Positions 12,258 through 24,547 of a stretch of 64,000 bases of DNA are shown here, piece by piece. Position numbers and translations under genes: made by a program. Each line of letters begins with the position of its first letter. Positions within the stretch are counted from its first letter, which is position 1. The DNA comes from Aureobasidium sp. EXF-3400 (lineage: Eukaryota > Ascomycota > Dothideomycetes > Dothideales > Saccotheciaceae). The notes under the pieces are model-generated. The model ran no database searches. It was not told the DNA's origin and saw only the letters and a list, made by a program, of their open reading frames with translations. The stretch covers positions 80,171 to 144,170 of the forward strand of contig SWBL01000111.1 of the NCBI GenBank assembly GCA_024195585.1. The letters are read 5' to 3'.

Positions 12258-15200
12258 TGCAATGAAGATCGGGGTATTAGAATAAGGGGGATGTGCTAAT
12301 CAAAAACAGGTAGCAATTGAATGCGACAGTTGTTTGAGCGGTCGAGGGTTAAAGCGAGTGTGGGATGGGTATAGACGGGGATCGAGGACGACAGTCAGTA
12401 TCGAGGGCCTGCCTGCGATAGCGTGTAGTATGCCGTTGTGCGGTGATACAAGAGGAAAGAGCGCAGATGCAGATGCAGACGCGATACAGCAGGTGCGTGA
12501 GAGGGAAAGCGCGACTCGACAGCAGGTGTCGCAAAGAGAGAGAACGAGGGCAGTTAGTTGATGGAGAGTGTTTGAGAATGACAGAAGGCTGAGGGCTGCG
12601 GGAGGGCAGAGGTTGATGAGGCGCATGAAACAGGTGCAGGAAACACTCGAAACCCGCCAAGGGCGCCCGTGCCCTGTTTGAGACTCTTTAGACTCTCTAG
12701 CCCAACGGTCCAGCGCCCTCTAGCCTCGAAGCCTTGAGTCGTCTCAAGAGCACTGATACCAACCTGATGAGCTCCGAGTCTTCATTTGGTGTCCTGTCCG
12801 CATCGAGACATGGCTCCGCGGCCACGCCGGACTAGCTGTGCAGTATACCGACGACACGCTCTCGGAGTCGTCGCTGGTAGAGAGCAGCTCTTTCCGCCAA
12901 GGCGCACACTTACTCGAGTAGTGCCTACCGCTTTCGCTCGCGCACTAAAGCCACATCAATCTCTAGCCGTTGATTCTGATTCGATAATTTACTGTCTCTT
13001 CGAGAAGGCGCCCTCGTTGCCAACCACCTCTTCTCGTTGCTTCTTTCTCTTCGACGACTTCATCGTCTGCGCAGACCATAGTCCTCTGTCATCGTTGCAG
13101 CTTTCTTGCCTACTTTCCGTTATATCGTAGCACCCGCGTTGGTACCTGCATGAACTCGGTGGAGAGGCTGCTGGCGGCTGATCCACACAACGCTCTGCCT
13201 ACACTTGAAACACGCGCCGAAACGGCCAACTGCACTCTGCTTCACCTGTTCTTGTTTGCAACCCGCCAAAACTATCCTATCCACCAAGCCATAGCCGGCT
13301 CGGTCTCCAAGAATAACATCCTCTTCCCACATCTCATCACATTACCATAAACCACTCTCGTCGCTGCCGCCATCGCACTATTAATCTTTGGCCACGGAAA
13401 TCCTCTCCTTTTCTGCACTTAGCCTGTCCAGCTAACTAACATCTCATTTCCCGATCGCCGTCACCGCCCCTTGTTTGCTTCTTCGACTTTGCTTCTCTTC
13501 CGTTTCCCGAGCCGGCAAGCCCTCGACCAGGTCACCTACAATTAGTCCAAGCGCTGTGCACTCTTTCCTAACATCATCAAAGCCCCGATCCGCCATGCCG
13601 CCCACTGACTGGCTAATGTCATCAATCTCGGAGCTTTTTGTAAGCGCCCGAGTGTCATTCGTGACCTTGCAGACATCGAATTACATCGTGGCGCAGCACA
13701 GCTGTACCTCGCTGTAGGCTAGGTACAGAGTGCCGTCGCTATCCCGATCCCAGCTTCGAAGTCGACCACTGGGCTAGCCTTCTGTGGAGTCTGGAGTCGT
13801 GATTGGGTTTGTTACCTTCCATCTATCAAGAACGTAACGCACGAGCACTCTCTCACTTTTGACCGCTGTCTTGTACCACAAATCTACCATTTGTCAACCC
13901 CTGCGCACATCTTCGCACGCATTGCACCTCCCTGCCTAATTGCACAAAGATTTGCTGAGACATGGAAACCTCAGAAGTCAAAAGTGCGCGAGGTTTGCGC
14001 AAGTCGATCCGCACATCAAGCGCTTGGAGCGCCTAATCTCGAGCCCATCGAAAGAGGTGGGCGTCCGGCTGGCCCTGTTTGAGATTAATTGGAAACACGT
14101 CGATCACCCCAGATGGCAGTTCGTCGCTGGGTGGCTGACTGCATTTCCCAATCGCAGCGACATTTCTTGAACAGCACTCACCTGTCTTTGTTCTCCTATC
14201 TTCGTCTACGCCCCGCTCGTATCTGGCTGGCTGGATTAAATGCCTCTTCATGTCTCTGACCTCGCATGACGGAAGGCAGTCTCCAAATAGCGTCTTGTGA
14301 GATTGTTCTGACGGTCAGTAAGATGAGTATAATTGAATTGTACGTCAAATGCACAATTCAAATCTTAATCGCCTTCTCTTTTTCCTCTCACTCCACTACT
14401 AATTTACTAGCAGGCATCTTCAGTTCAAAACTCAATTCTCATGAATCGGTTCGGCTTTTATAAGCCAGGCCGTCTCCGAATCACCTCTCCACCTCTTCAG
14501 AGATTACAGTCGACCTGAAACTCTTGACAGCTTTCTGTTGTCCCAGGAGAGAGAATGTCCTTGAAAGCTCCTGCAGTCCGACCTCTTCCGAGATCCTTTG
14601 CACCCTCTGCTCACACGCTCAACCCGATCACCAGCCATTGCGACCAACAGTGATCTCTGCAGCTAAAGCGTGTTCGCGTCGCGTTTTGCGTGCATGCGGC
14701 GGCACAGAAGGCTTAACTTCGAATCTTGCATCAGCAGCCAACTGATGGACCTGCAGTTCGTCTCATGTGTATCGCTGAAACAAGCTCTTCCAGTCCCCTC
14801 CCATCGTGCTGCGTGCATTTTGGCATGTTTCGTCGTCGCGGGCCCGGCCATACTATCCCATCATCTGTCCGGCCCGGTCCCGGTCGAGTACGGACGGGTT
14901 TCGAGAAGACAGGTGCTCGGTCTGAGCCTCTGAGGTGGATGGCGTTTTCTTGTGATGCTTGCTCGAGCTTGTTGCTTTGCTCATGCCTCATGGTGAGCAT
15001 GTTCACAGATTTGGGACCATGGATATGGCCAATCCGTCCACACCGTCCATTTCGCGCAGCTTGTTCCCATGTTTGTGTCAACACGGTGTGCATTTGACTA
15101 CTCCTGAGGCGCAAGGTCCTATCGGTGCCTCTGCTTGCTCTACTCGAGACTTGATGCCTTCATTACTCATGCGCAAGAACATCCACTTCCCATTCGCTCT

Positions 15201-16724
15201 GCTGACGAGTCGTGTGGGGTGCACGCGATTGACGACTAACAATTTGTGAGGGATTCTGGTGCATAGATGAGATCGAAGCAATCGTCAGACCATCTCGGCA
15301 GTTGCGAGCAGAGGTTTCAAGAGAAGCCGAACGATCTCTCCTCTCCTCTGGCTTGACAGTCGAGGGAACTGCAGTCAAGTTTTTGTCTTCTTGTCATAGA
15401 CTTCTTCCAGGTCATGTCGGATATTGATGCGGTGAATGGAGCAGGTGTTGGAGCAGGAGGTCGGCTTCACCTCTACTTCCACCGCTGCCGTGTAGGCTGG
15501 GTGGCAGTAAACGTGCTCTCTTCAGCCTCCTCCACGAGGTATCGACGAGCCTACGATCCTATAGTAGTGGTGCGAGGGCTGTTGTGCATAACTCCGGCTC
15601 GCGAGGACTCGGAAAGAGCGAGTGTTGGGTTTCAGGCTTTCCGACATACACAAGATCAAAATGGACAGCTTGAAACCACAATATCGTTTCTATCCAGTTC
15701 CTAAGACTTGCATCGTGTTCTCCATATGCTAAATCCAGATCTAATCAGCCGCAAGAGATAACCAATCACATGGCTTATGATGGTTAGATACATGCGCAGA
15801 CATAGGTACTGAGATGCTGACTATTAGTTTTGGATGCATGACTACATTCCCTGGTGTCCAATATATTCAGCCATTCCAAGAGATGGAGATCAATAACAGA
15901 GTATATGTCAAAGCCTTGGATTCCAATTCTGGTTCAATCGCGACAATTTTTGAGGTTGTTGTGTTCGTTAAACTCAATGTTCGTATGCTTCGGGGGTGTG
16001 GTGAACGCATGTGGGCATCGAAATCCAAAATCTTGTTCGCACATTTCTACGAGACCTGATTTAACAACGACACCAGAGTGCTTGAAACTGCGTTTTGCTG
16101 CAGTCAAATATTTACTAGTGTATGAAACAGTCTTGGAAGTATTTGCCTCGTTGGATTGACGTCCAAAAGCACCCCGAAATAACGAGCAGGGTCGTCCGCG
16201 AGGCAAGCGCGAGTCATGGGCTCGGATGACGAAGTGTCCGCTCTTGCTTGCAAATGCGACGACCTGCTTCATCCTTTCCAACCTTGACATACTCGAGTAA
16301 CATCTTTCTTGCGATCATGAATCTTATCACAGAATATTCTGCCATGTCTATTTACAATCCCGCCCACGAGAATCCTTCAACAGCTGATTCTCTGTCGTCA
16401 ATCGGTCGTCGATGACTACGGACGTAGTATTAGTGCCCGCAATATGCTCGCATATTGTTTAGCCGCCTCTTTGGCGCCAGGCTGATCCTTTGACGCCCTA
16501 GTCCCTCAACCAGCGTCAAGTCAAAGATACATTCTTGACGGCTGCTACTATAGGTCTGCGGCGGTGCTCGAGCACCTGTCTCATGCATTCTCGAAGCTTC
16601 ATTCCGTGGTGCTGAACAGCTGAGTCATTGATAAAGCGGCATGCTGCATGCTCAAATCGTTAACGACCTACACTGCCGTTGGAGACACAAAGATTTCATT
16701 GCCTACAGAATCTTGGACACCGCC
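12258..16724. other. Long gene-free region upstream of STE12
   Basis: About 4.5 kb without a convincing coding region. From 12258 to about 12660 the minus strand is pyrimidine-rich (leader-like for STE12). From about 12780 to 13600 it is the plus strand that is pyrimidine-rich, with a CTAACTAAC sequence near 13433-13441. This suggests a second, plus-strand transcript or leader. Only short frames with biased, non-protein-like composition occur. An exact ATGAAACA lies at about 12625-12632. Confidence 0.5.
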
Positions 16725-19700
16725 ATGGTGAACTATACGACACCAGGCACGACTCTGTGTGCGAACTCGACTCATTCCGCCTCGCCGCATGACGAATCTT
16801 CTTCACTGGAATGGTTTTATTCAGCTCTCTACTTCACGTGTTCGCTAGGCATGCTTGTGGTTATTGTTTCCGAATGGTGTCAACGGGCACGCAAAGTCGA
16901 CAAAAATTCATTTCATGTATGGGGCATTCGAGTCCCTTTCCTGGCTGCGGGTTTATCCTCTGGGCTCGCCGTAGTGTCAGCTTGTCTGAAACATCAACAG
17001 ATTGAGTCTTATACCCAGTCTGGAGCTACCAGAAGTTTTATCGAAGTATGCTCCAATCCCTTCACACGAGAGTTCAATTCCACGATTGCAATAAATACTT
17101 TTCTCACCGATTGCAATGCGGTGCAAAACCGCATGAATGCAGACATCGGGGGCATTGGCATCAGGATCTCGCTTTACATCTCATTGGCTGTGGCCTTTTT
17201 CTCCTCTCTCGCTGGACACTTTCACCAAGAGAAAACAGCCGTCAAGGACATCGGTACCGCCCAGCTTGCATGTGAGTTTTGACGTTCTTGAGACACGGAC
17301 TCCGCTGATGTTCTTATCTAGCAATGCTGTCTATAATGTTTGCACTGCTTAGATCTTATACTGCTTTGAACTTCTGGCAGGTCATGGTCGCCGTCATGTC
17401 TCTTGACATCACAAGCGCGATCGTACAAATGACCCTCTCACAAAAGGATACTCTAGCATCCCGCTGGTGGATTGTACTCAACGCCATCTCTCAGTTACTT
17501 GTGCACATCTCCATCGGCGTCGTGCTTGGTAAGACCTTCCCTATCTCTCCTGCAAGACAAGATCCATGCCAGACATGTGTGCGAGTAGTTCGGTGGGGCA
17601 CATTCGATTCGTGTAATCAGGTGCCTCGGAACTTCTGGATATATTGGGTTCTGAGGACTTTGCTCGTCATGCGATCATGCGCTATTGGACTCCATCATAT
17701 GCACTTTTACGATTTCGGTGAGCGTATAGCAAGAGGCGAGAAGTCGAGCCAAGAAGTTAGCTGGAGCAGTCACGTTCTTAGACTTTTGACTTTCACGGAT
17801 CCAACGAAGGACACGACGACAACGGACTTCGAAGAAGCCGAGGAAAACAGAATCTGGAGCCCGGAAGCATTTCCCCGAATGCCTGCAACGACATTGACTG
17901 ACTGGGTTCTGTGGATACTGCCTGCTGCTGTAGCCGTTGTCAGTCTCGAGCGCATGCTGATACTTTTTGAACTTTCAAACCCTGGCAACATCGAAGACTG
18001 GGGTCAGACTACAACGTTCATGGCTGTCATCTGTGGACTCGTTGCCAGAGCCATCTACTTGTTCTACGCCAAATGGAAGCGCCGAAGCTGTTTAGAAAGA
18101 ACAAAAACTGCGACCAAGTTCGATAATGTGTCTACAGCTCAGAAGATACAACCATCAACCGAAGATTTCGTGTCTCTTGCAAGCAAGTTCAAGTCCTTCC
18201 GAGGAATCCAAAAAATCTTGCAGCCTGTCGACTGTGTCCGATGGGAGCTACCTAATAAAGTCTGGTATCAATATGTCGATCCCAAAGAAGCCGCAAAAGA
18301 GCTACTACTATCAGTCGAAATGAACGACATCAGAGGCCTAATTGAGTGGGCCGAATACGTACCTGACCTCTCAACAGCTGTCGATAACGAAGGTAGAACC
18401 GCATTACACTTGGCTCTGGAGTATAATAACCTTGAAGCCATCGAGACCATTATGAGGTTGATGAACCCCAAGCCACGGTCCGGAGAGTCTACAGCAACTG
18501 CTTGTAGGAGTCTGGAGAAGCTTTTGAATTCCCGTGACGGAAAGAAACGCTCACCTTGGGAGATGATTATACCCAACGATCAACATCACATGGACCCGGA
18601 TATTCTGGGAGCAGCCCTCAATTTTGCAAGCCCAGTAAGACACCCCAACAATTCTAGCTCCTCATCCCAGATTATCAACTCGATTTTCTCCCTTCCACCT
18701 CAATACTCACTCGACATCATGAGAGCCTGGTTCGACGCAGCCGAGAAGAGCCACTCCTTGCGACAATTACAAGAGTGCATCATCCAAGCTTTCAGGACTG
18801 ATTCTGGTATTGCCGTTGGCATTGCATACTGGGTCGGAAGTGTGTGGGAACTTTACCGCTGGCAGTATGAGAGAAAAACTGCATTCGCTACTAGACTTCT
18901 CAGAGTGTTCCTGGAAAGCTCAGCACGCCGCTCGTTGGTGGTACCCGCAGATGTCGCCTTGTATCTTGCACAATCATTGCAACAAAAACAAGTCTGGGCG
19001 ATAGAATCTGGTACAGATATCGCGCGAATTGTCGCATCATCTGCAGATAGTCTGGATGTCATCGAACTTGTTACCGAACTTGTCGTCGACTCAGATTTAC
19101 AGTATCCGCAGATGGTGGAGCAAGTTCTCATGGGCGCTGTTTCCAATAAAAAAATAGCTGGCATACTGGCCATCGAAGCTATGTTGAAGACATGGCCAGA
19201 TAAAGTGGATATCACACCTAAAGTGCTCGAGACCTTACTGGCTAATAAGTCGACTGGCTGGGGACAGCATATCCTAAGGCTTCTTCTTGCAGAGCGCCCA
19301 GACCAAATCCAGGTAACAGAGTCCATGTTGATGTTCGTGGCCCAATCTCATGGCTTGGGTCTCGAAGTCTGGGAGGAACTCCTCAAGAACTACCAATTCG
19401 AGATGACCCAAGAGATCTTCAATGCTATGGTTGTTGCACTTTTTGATCCCGTGGGGTCCGAGAACGCAGAGGATACTGCCGTGTTTGAAGATATCCTAGG
19501 AAAGTGGCCACAAGCGACAAGAATCACACGCCCAGTACTACTTTCTCTCATACCGCAAAATCGTCTCGACGTATTTGAGCTTTTGCATGAGCTGCGGCGG
19601 GATGAGCTCGAGCGCGCCATAGACAGCGAGGTACTCATCTTCCTGGGCCGATGGAGCACGAAAAACGAGGCGAGACACCGAGATAATAGAAAACGCTATA

Positions 19701-19897
19701 TCGTGGATTTCCTTTTCGAAAGCTACCCTGAGAAATGCAAAGCTTCGATCACAGACCCGGTCTTGCAGGCGATTTTGAGGGACGGCGATGGGTTTCTGGA
19801 TAGGGACGAGGCACGCGGTACAGCAGAGTACTTTAGGGTTTTCCGAAATGGTCACTCGGACGGCTTTATGTTTCTTGAGAGGTCCAGAGCCAAGTAG
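16725..19897 (+). CDS. Multi-pass membrane protein with cytosolic ankyrin-like repeats, function unknown
   Basis: Two exons, 16725-17271 and 17322-19897, with a 50-nt intron (GTGAGT, CTGATG branch-like site, CTAG acceptor), giving 1040 residues. The ATG at 16725 is in a good context (CCGCCATGG); an in-frame ATG at 16641 is less likely. The first 450 residues have about eight hydrophobic segments, for example LYFTCSLGMLVVIVS, ISLYISLAVAFFSSLAG, AISQLLVHISIGVVLG and LWILPAAVAVVSLERML. A basic stop-transfer stretch (KWKRRS) follows the last. After it comes a soluble part with one recognisable ankyrin unit (DNEGRTALHLALEYNNLEAI, near residue 560). Near residues 800-1000 there are about five degenerate units built on an (I/V)T-x-x-(V/M)-L core (DITPKVLETLL, QVTESMLMFV, RITRPVLLSLI, SITDPVLQAIL). 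I do not recognise a named family. No NACHT or kinase domain is present. Confidence 0.8.
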
Positions 19898-20430
19898 TGC
19901 ACATTTGGGACTTCATCGCTTTTGTTGACCCGTCAGTACAATACGACAAGCTAGCATGGACTTCATCTGCTCAATACCGCGTGCAGTATACCAGATCTCT
20001 TTCTCAAAACATCGATCCATAGTTTCAAGAAAATCGGAACTCCACAAAAGACTCTATATCTTGTGGTGTCATGGATTATAGCAGCCTCCACCAAGCATCT
20101 CGATGCCCACAAGTGAGAGGAACGAAGGTTCTGGGAAACAGTTTGTGGAAAATCGGACGCACCGCAAAGATCGATAACGTTATACCCTTTAACCCTTGGT
20201 ATCATCATCGAATGTGATGGATGTCTTCAAAACATCAAGACGCAAGCACTTCGGCTTCACAGATGCATTATAAATCGTCCCTCTCATGAGTCAGTGAACC
20301 TGAAATCAGAAACGATTTTTTCGATTGATAAATCGACGGAGTCCCGCTGCCTTTTGTCACACCTTCTTTTGCACTTTTTACGAAATCCAATACTCTTCCG
20401 ACGTCACAACCCCCAAACTCAAAAGAAAAA
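19898..20430. other. Intergenic, no gene seen
   Basis: 533 bp between the membrane protein stop and the Old Yellow Enzyme start. It should contain the promoter of the latter; the AT-rich leader ends in an A-run directly before the ATG (AAAAGAAAAAATG). Confidence 0.6.
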
Positions 20431-21543
20431 ATGTCTGCAACGAAACTTTTCGAACCGCTTAAGCTGGGCACGGCTCAACTTCAGCACCGTGTGGTCATGG
20501 CACCATTGACCCGACTTCGCGCCGACAAGGACCACGTTCAATTGCCTATGGCAGTGGAATACTATTCGCAAAGAGCATCATCAGGAGGTCTTATCATTGC
20601 AGAGGCAGTCCTCATTGCTCCCGAACACGGTGGTTTCAGAAATGCTCCTGGGATCTATACTGAAGCTCAAATCAAGCGTTGGAAGGAAATCACGGATTCT
20701 GTTCATGCCAAAGGAGGTTATATCTATGCTCAGCTGGTCTCTATCGGTAGAATTGCAGACACCAGTGTCCTGAAGGAAGAAGGAAACTTCCCTCTCATCA
20801 GCTCTAGCGCAACGCCATTTACCGAAGGTCCGGACTCTCTCCCTCATGCCTTGACCGAGAACGAGATAAAAAGAGCAGTAGACACCTTCGCCCAAGCAAG
20901 CAAAAATGCCATAAAAGCAGGTTTCGACGGCATAGAACTCCACGGCGCAAACGGCTACCTCATCGACCAATTCACCCAAGACACCTGTAACCGCCGCACC
21001 GACTCCTACGGCGGCAGCATTGAAAACCGCTCTCGCTTTGCCCTTGAAGTCAGCGAGGCTTGCGTTAATGCCATTGGTGCTGAGCATGTCGGTTTCCGTA
21101 TCAGCCCTTTCAGCACTTTCCAAGGCATGAAGATGAAAGACCCAGTCTCTCAATTCTCGCATCTGGTTCAAGAGCTCAAGAAGCAGAAATTGGCTTACCT
21201 CCACATCATCGAGTCTCGGGTCATCAACAATGTTGATTGCGAAAAAGTTGAAGGTATTGAGCCTTTCCTTGATATCTGGGGCAATACATCTCCTATCTTA
21301 GTTGCTGGAGGCTTTTCTCCTGAATCGGCGAAATATGCTGTTGATGAAGAGTATAAAAACTACGAAACAGCGGTGGTGTTCGGAAGACATTTTATCGCTA
21401 ATCCGGATTTGGTGGTAAGGATTGAGAAAGGGTTGAGTTTGAATGAGTATGATAGGAGTACTTTCTATGCTCCTATGCAGAGGGAAGGGTATGTGGATTA
21501 TCCGTTTTATGGGCAGAGTAGGGAGGTGGAAGGGAAGGCTTAA
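20431..21543 (+). CDS. Old Yellow Enzyme family ene-reductase (NADH:flavin oxidoreductase)
   Basis: Single exon, 370 residues, the normal length for a fungal OYE. It is an FMN-dependent TIM barrel: FEPLKLGTAQLQHRVVMAPLTR at the N-terminus, HGANGYLIDQFTQD with the His/Asn pair and following Tyr that bind and protonate the substrate, then RTDSYGGSIENR and the flavin-contact Arg in FRISPF. The Thr of PLTR and the Gln of AQL match the flavin-binding residues of yeast OYE1. The position equivalent to OYE1 Trp116 (QLW) is valine here (QLVSIGR, residue about 106). Known activity of the family: NAD(P)H-dependent reduction of activated C=C bonds of enals, enones and nitro-compounds. Some members act in ergot alkaloid or other secondary metabolism, but no biosynthetic cluster is visible around this gene. 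It converges on the pectin lyase gene. Confidence 0.93.
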   Translation: MSATKLFEPLKLGTAQLQHRVVMAPLTRLRADKDHVQLPMAVEYYSQRASSGGLIIAEAVLIAPEHGGFRNAPGIYTEAQIKRWKEITDSVHAKGGYIYAQLVSIGRIADTSVLKEEGNFPLISSSATPFTEGPDSLPHALTENEIKRAVDTFAQASKNAIKAGFDGIELHGANGYLIDQFTQDTCNRRTDSYGGSIENRSRFALEVSEACVNAIGAEHVGFRISPFSTFQGMKMKDPVSQFSHLVQELKKQKLAYLHIIESRVINNVDCEKVEGIEPFLDIWGNTSPILVAGGFSPESAKYAVDEEYKNYETAVVFGRHFIANPDLVVRIEKGLSLNEYDRSTFYAPMQREGYVDYPFYGQSREVEGKA

Positions 21544-21796
21544 GCTGGTCTTAGGTTTTGTCGTCTGTCAGGCATAGATTAAATTAAATACAGTACTCAT
21601 CTCGTTGCTCAAAATTACAGGTGTCTTTCTAAGAAATCATTTGAACAGCTGGTTTAGCGTGCTAGAGTGACTCAAGTAGAGATGGAGTCAAGGCTCACGG
21701 ACAGAACTTCTATCAACGGACTATATGAGGCTGATCCGCAGGTGTGCTTCATTCTTTGAGACCTCCAAGACTGCTCTCCTACATCCCACCACACCT

Positions 21797-23641
21797 CTAA
21801 ATCCACTCCAACTTAATCGCATCATAAATCGGTCCCCTCCACAAACTCGACGACAAACTCGACACCCTAAAATCAATGCTATTGCTCGTCTTCAAAACAC
21901 TTCCCTTGATAGGAAACTCAAATTGATGCCACTCTCCAGCCACCGTCCCTGAGCGATACAAACTGGGATCTGACAGTATACCACTACTGCTCAGATTGCC
22001 AATTCTTACATCATTGGCGTAAATGTTGACGGTGGTGCCTTGGCTGTAGCCAGCTAGACTTACAGTCAACAAGGCGTCAGAGGTAGTGTTGGATGCAGCT
22101 AATGGAAACACAATATGGTAAGTGCCGATTTTGTTTTGAGCAAAACACCAGTCGCTGGGTGCACTGCTGCCGATTGTGTAAGTGAGGTTAGCGGGACAAT
22201 TGTCTACTCTTCCTGCGCCAAAACCTCCTGAGAAAGCGAAACCGGTGGATTTTCTGTCAAAGGCGCCGATCTGGAAGATTGGATTTGAGGCAGGGACGAT
22301 CCAGTTTAGCTTTTCCAGACGAAGTTTGCTGGTTGGAGAACCAGAGACTTCGATATCGTTTTTGAGATATGTGGTTGTGATGTCTCCGATAGTACCACCG
22401 TTCGACCAGGCTTGTAAGGCGTAAATACCTGTTCTGACATCTGTGAAGCGGAAAGAACCGTCGTTGTCTGCGTAGGTGGTATAGTAGTAATCACTTCCCA
22501 TATCCAGGGCAGTCTTATTGGGATGATTGTCACCAAGGAACACTGCAGCACCGGATGCAGGTCTACCATCTGAGAGGACAAGTTTTCCTGTTACAGAAGC
22601 AATGCGAGATTGGTATGCAGTGTCGTTTAGCCATTTGTAGGGCCAGGAGTTGATTTCGTTGTTGTAGCGGCGGGAGACATCGGGTTTTGTGCCATCGTTA
22701 AGGTACCAGAGCCAGGGACCCCAGATCTTGCCGTTCGGGAGGGTGTCGTTGGAGAGGGCTTGGAAGTGGGTGCCGTGGATCATGTTGAGTTGGACGGTAT
22801 CGCCGGTTGCTGATTCGCGGTGGTTCTTGAGGATATTAGCATCAACAGATGCGATTAGTGAAGGTGTTGCTTACCATCAGTTCTTGCTTCAAGTGATCGC
22901 CATTGAAGTAGTCCTTGCCAGGATGCTGCTTCTGTCAGCTTAAACGATACATGGCTGATGGAGGACGCTCACCAGATACCAACTTCCGAACTTCCTACCA
23001 TACACTCCCCAATACTCTTGTTCTCTAACGAAACCAGACCAATCATACTTGGTCAGATATCCACCCTCAGGTGTTTTCCAAGTCTCATCTTGAATCTTAG
23101 TCGAAGCCGCATACTCAGATAGCGGCGGCAATACTCCATCCTTGTCTGCATTATACGCACTTGTAAAAGTCTCATTATCAAGTCGCCATAGTGTTCGAAA
23201 CTCTCCTAGGATAGGTAAAGCACGATTGACAAAGTACTGATAGGCGCCAGCGAGACCGTTGAAGATGACCCAGTGCATTTCACCTTCTGCGGCATCGAAT
23301 TGGATGTCGACATAATTGCTTCCGGTCTTGACGATTTTTGCATCTGTCCATGCGAGATTACTGGCTGCCCCGTCTAGTTTTTATGTTAGCGGTGCATAAG
23401 CATTCTAGTGGGGAGAGGACTTACTGTAGCTGACATAGTGGCCAGTGGCTTCACCGACGAGTTCTTGGTCTTTGTAGTAAAGCTTGGAACCGTATATTCT
23501 TTCGTGGGTCATGTTCCAAACATCATTGCCAATGATCCATGTACCATCGCCATTATCTTTGAGAAAGCCGTGTTGTTCGGCCTGCGCGGTCCCAGCTAAC
23601 AGAAAGCTCAGTGCGACAGTGAGATACTTCATCTTGAACAA
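21797..23641 (-). CDS. Rhamnogalacturonan endolyase, polysaccharide lyase family 4
   Basis: Four exons (23641-23425, 23373-22973, 22925-22875, 22825-21797), three introns of about 50 nt, giving about 565 residues. A clear signal peptide (MFKMKYLTVALSFLLAGTAQA) indicates secretion. The N-terminal beta-sandwich catalytic part includes WNMTHERIYGSKLYYKDQEL, HWVIFNGLAGAYQYFVNR and YDWSGFVREQEYWGVYGRKF. LNMIHGTHFQ carries a histidine that probably belongs to the active site. A fibronectin-III-like segment (ASVTGKLVLSDGRPASGAAVFLG) and a C-terminal carbohydrate-binding-like beta-sandwich ending in WRGPIYDAIKLEWI complete the family architecture. Known activity: beta-elimination of the rhamnogalacturonan I backbone of plant pectin. 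This fits a plant-associated or saprotrophic fungus. The 51-nt third exon is small but in frame and conserved in character (KDYFNGDHLKQELM). Confidence 0.9.
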
Positions 23642-24547
23642 GTGATTGAACGGCTCAAACTGGCGATAGCACCCTTTGCGACCTCGTTTTATATGTACTT
23701 ACTTGGTTGACTTGACTATACGAGATATATTTCCCCGCAGTCTGCGACGGATGAATAGACACCGAGGCGACGATCAGGGACGGCTCAACAGAGTAGTAGC
23801 TATTCGTGGAAAATCATCCTTGGCTGTCCTCGCGATCTCATGTCTTCAGACATTTTCGAGCCGGATCGTCAAGCTCGCAGATCCATACGTGAGGATATTG
23901 GCATCATGCAGCTGTGGTCGGTCCTTTGGAACAGTGGAGGGCGAGGGAGGGGTGGGGTAGAAATCGCAGCGCAACAGGACATCGCTTCCTTCGAAAAGCG
24001 ACGAATCTTTACCCAAGAATTCAGGAACGACACTCAGTCGATGGACATTGTTGCTATTCGTAAAGCGTTGTCCTTCTGACAGGTTTATCGGCTAAGCGAC
24101 GTGTACGAAGACGCTCGTGTCTGTCTGCAGGTTCGCTTGCACCACCCTATCGAGGGATCATATCGAAGACGAGATCAGCGCAGATTCGCCCTGGTTTTCG
24201 TGGTACAGATTTAACGATGTTCGCGATCTAGGGCTGTATTGTATGCAAGATATCCATATCCTTCTCGAGATGGAGGTGGAAGGAAGAGAGGTATTGGAGG
24301 ACAGAATAATTTCGCGACTTCCAAACTTCCCCACCATCGGAAACCCTGTCGGCCTTCAAGCACGAGAACAACCTCTTCGCAAGCCATGTTTTACTGCAAG
24401 ATTCAGCGGTACAAACCAATCGTTTTTCTCGCAGTGCCTTCATCATCAAAATCACCGATACTAGCTGTTTCAAAGCGTTGAGAGTTCAGCTTGAGTAACA
24501 TTGCAGGTTCATTAATGATCTATGTGTCGTGTTGTGTGGAGAAAATC
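23642..24547. other. Intergenic, no gene seen
   Basis: About 0.9 kb between the lyase start and the 3' end of the reductase. It should contain the lyase promoter. Short plus-strand frames (longest about 115 codons near 24117-24464) have no convincing protein character. Confidence 0.5.
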
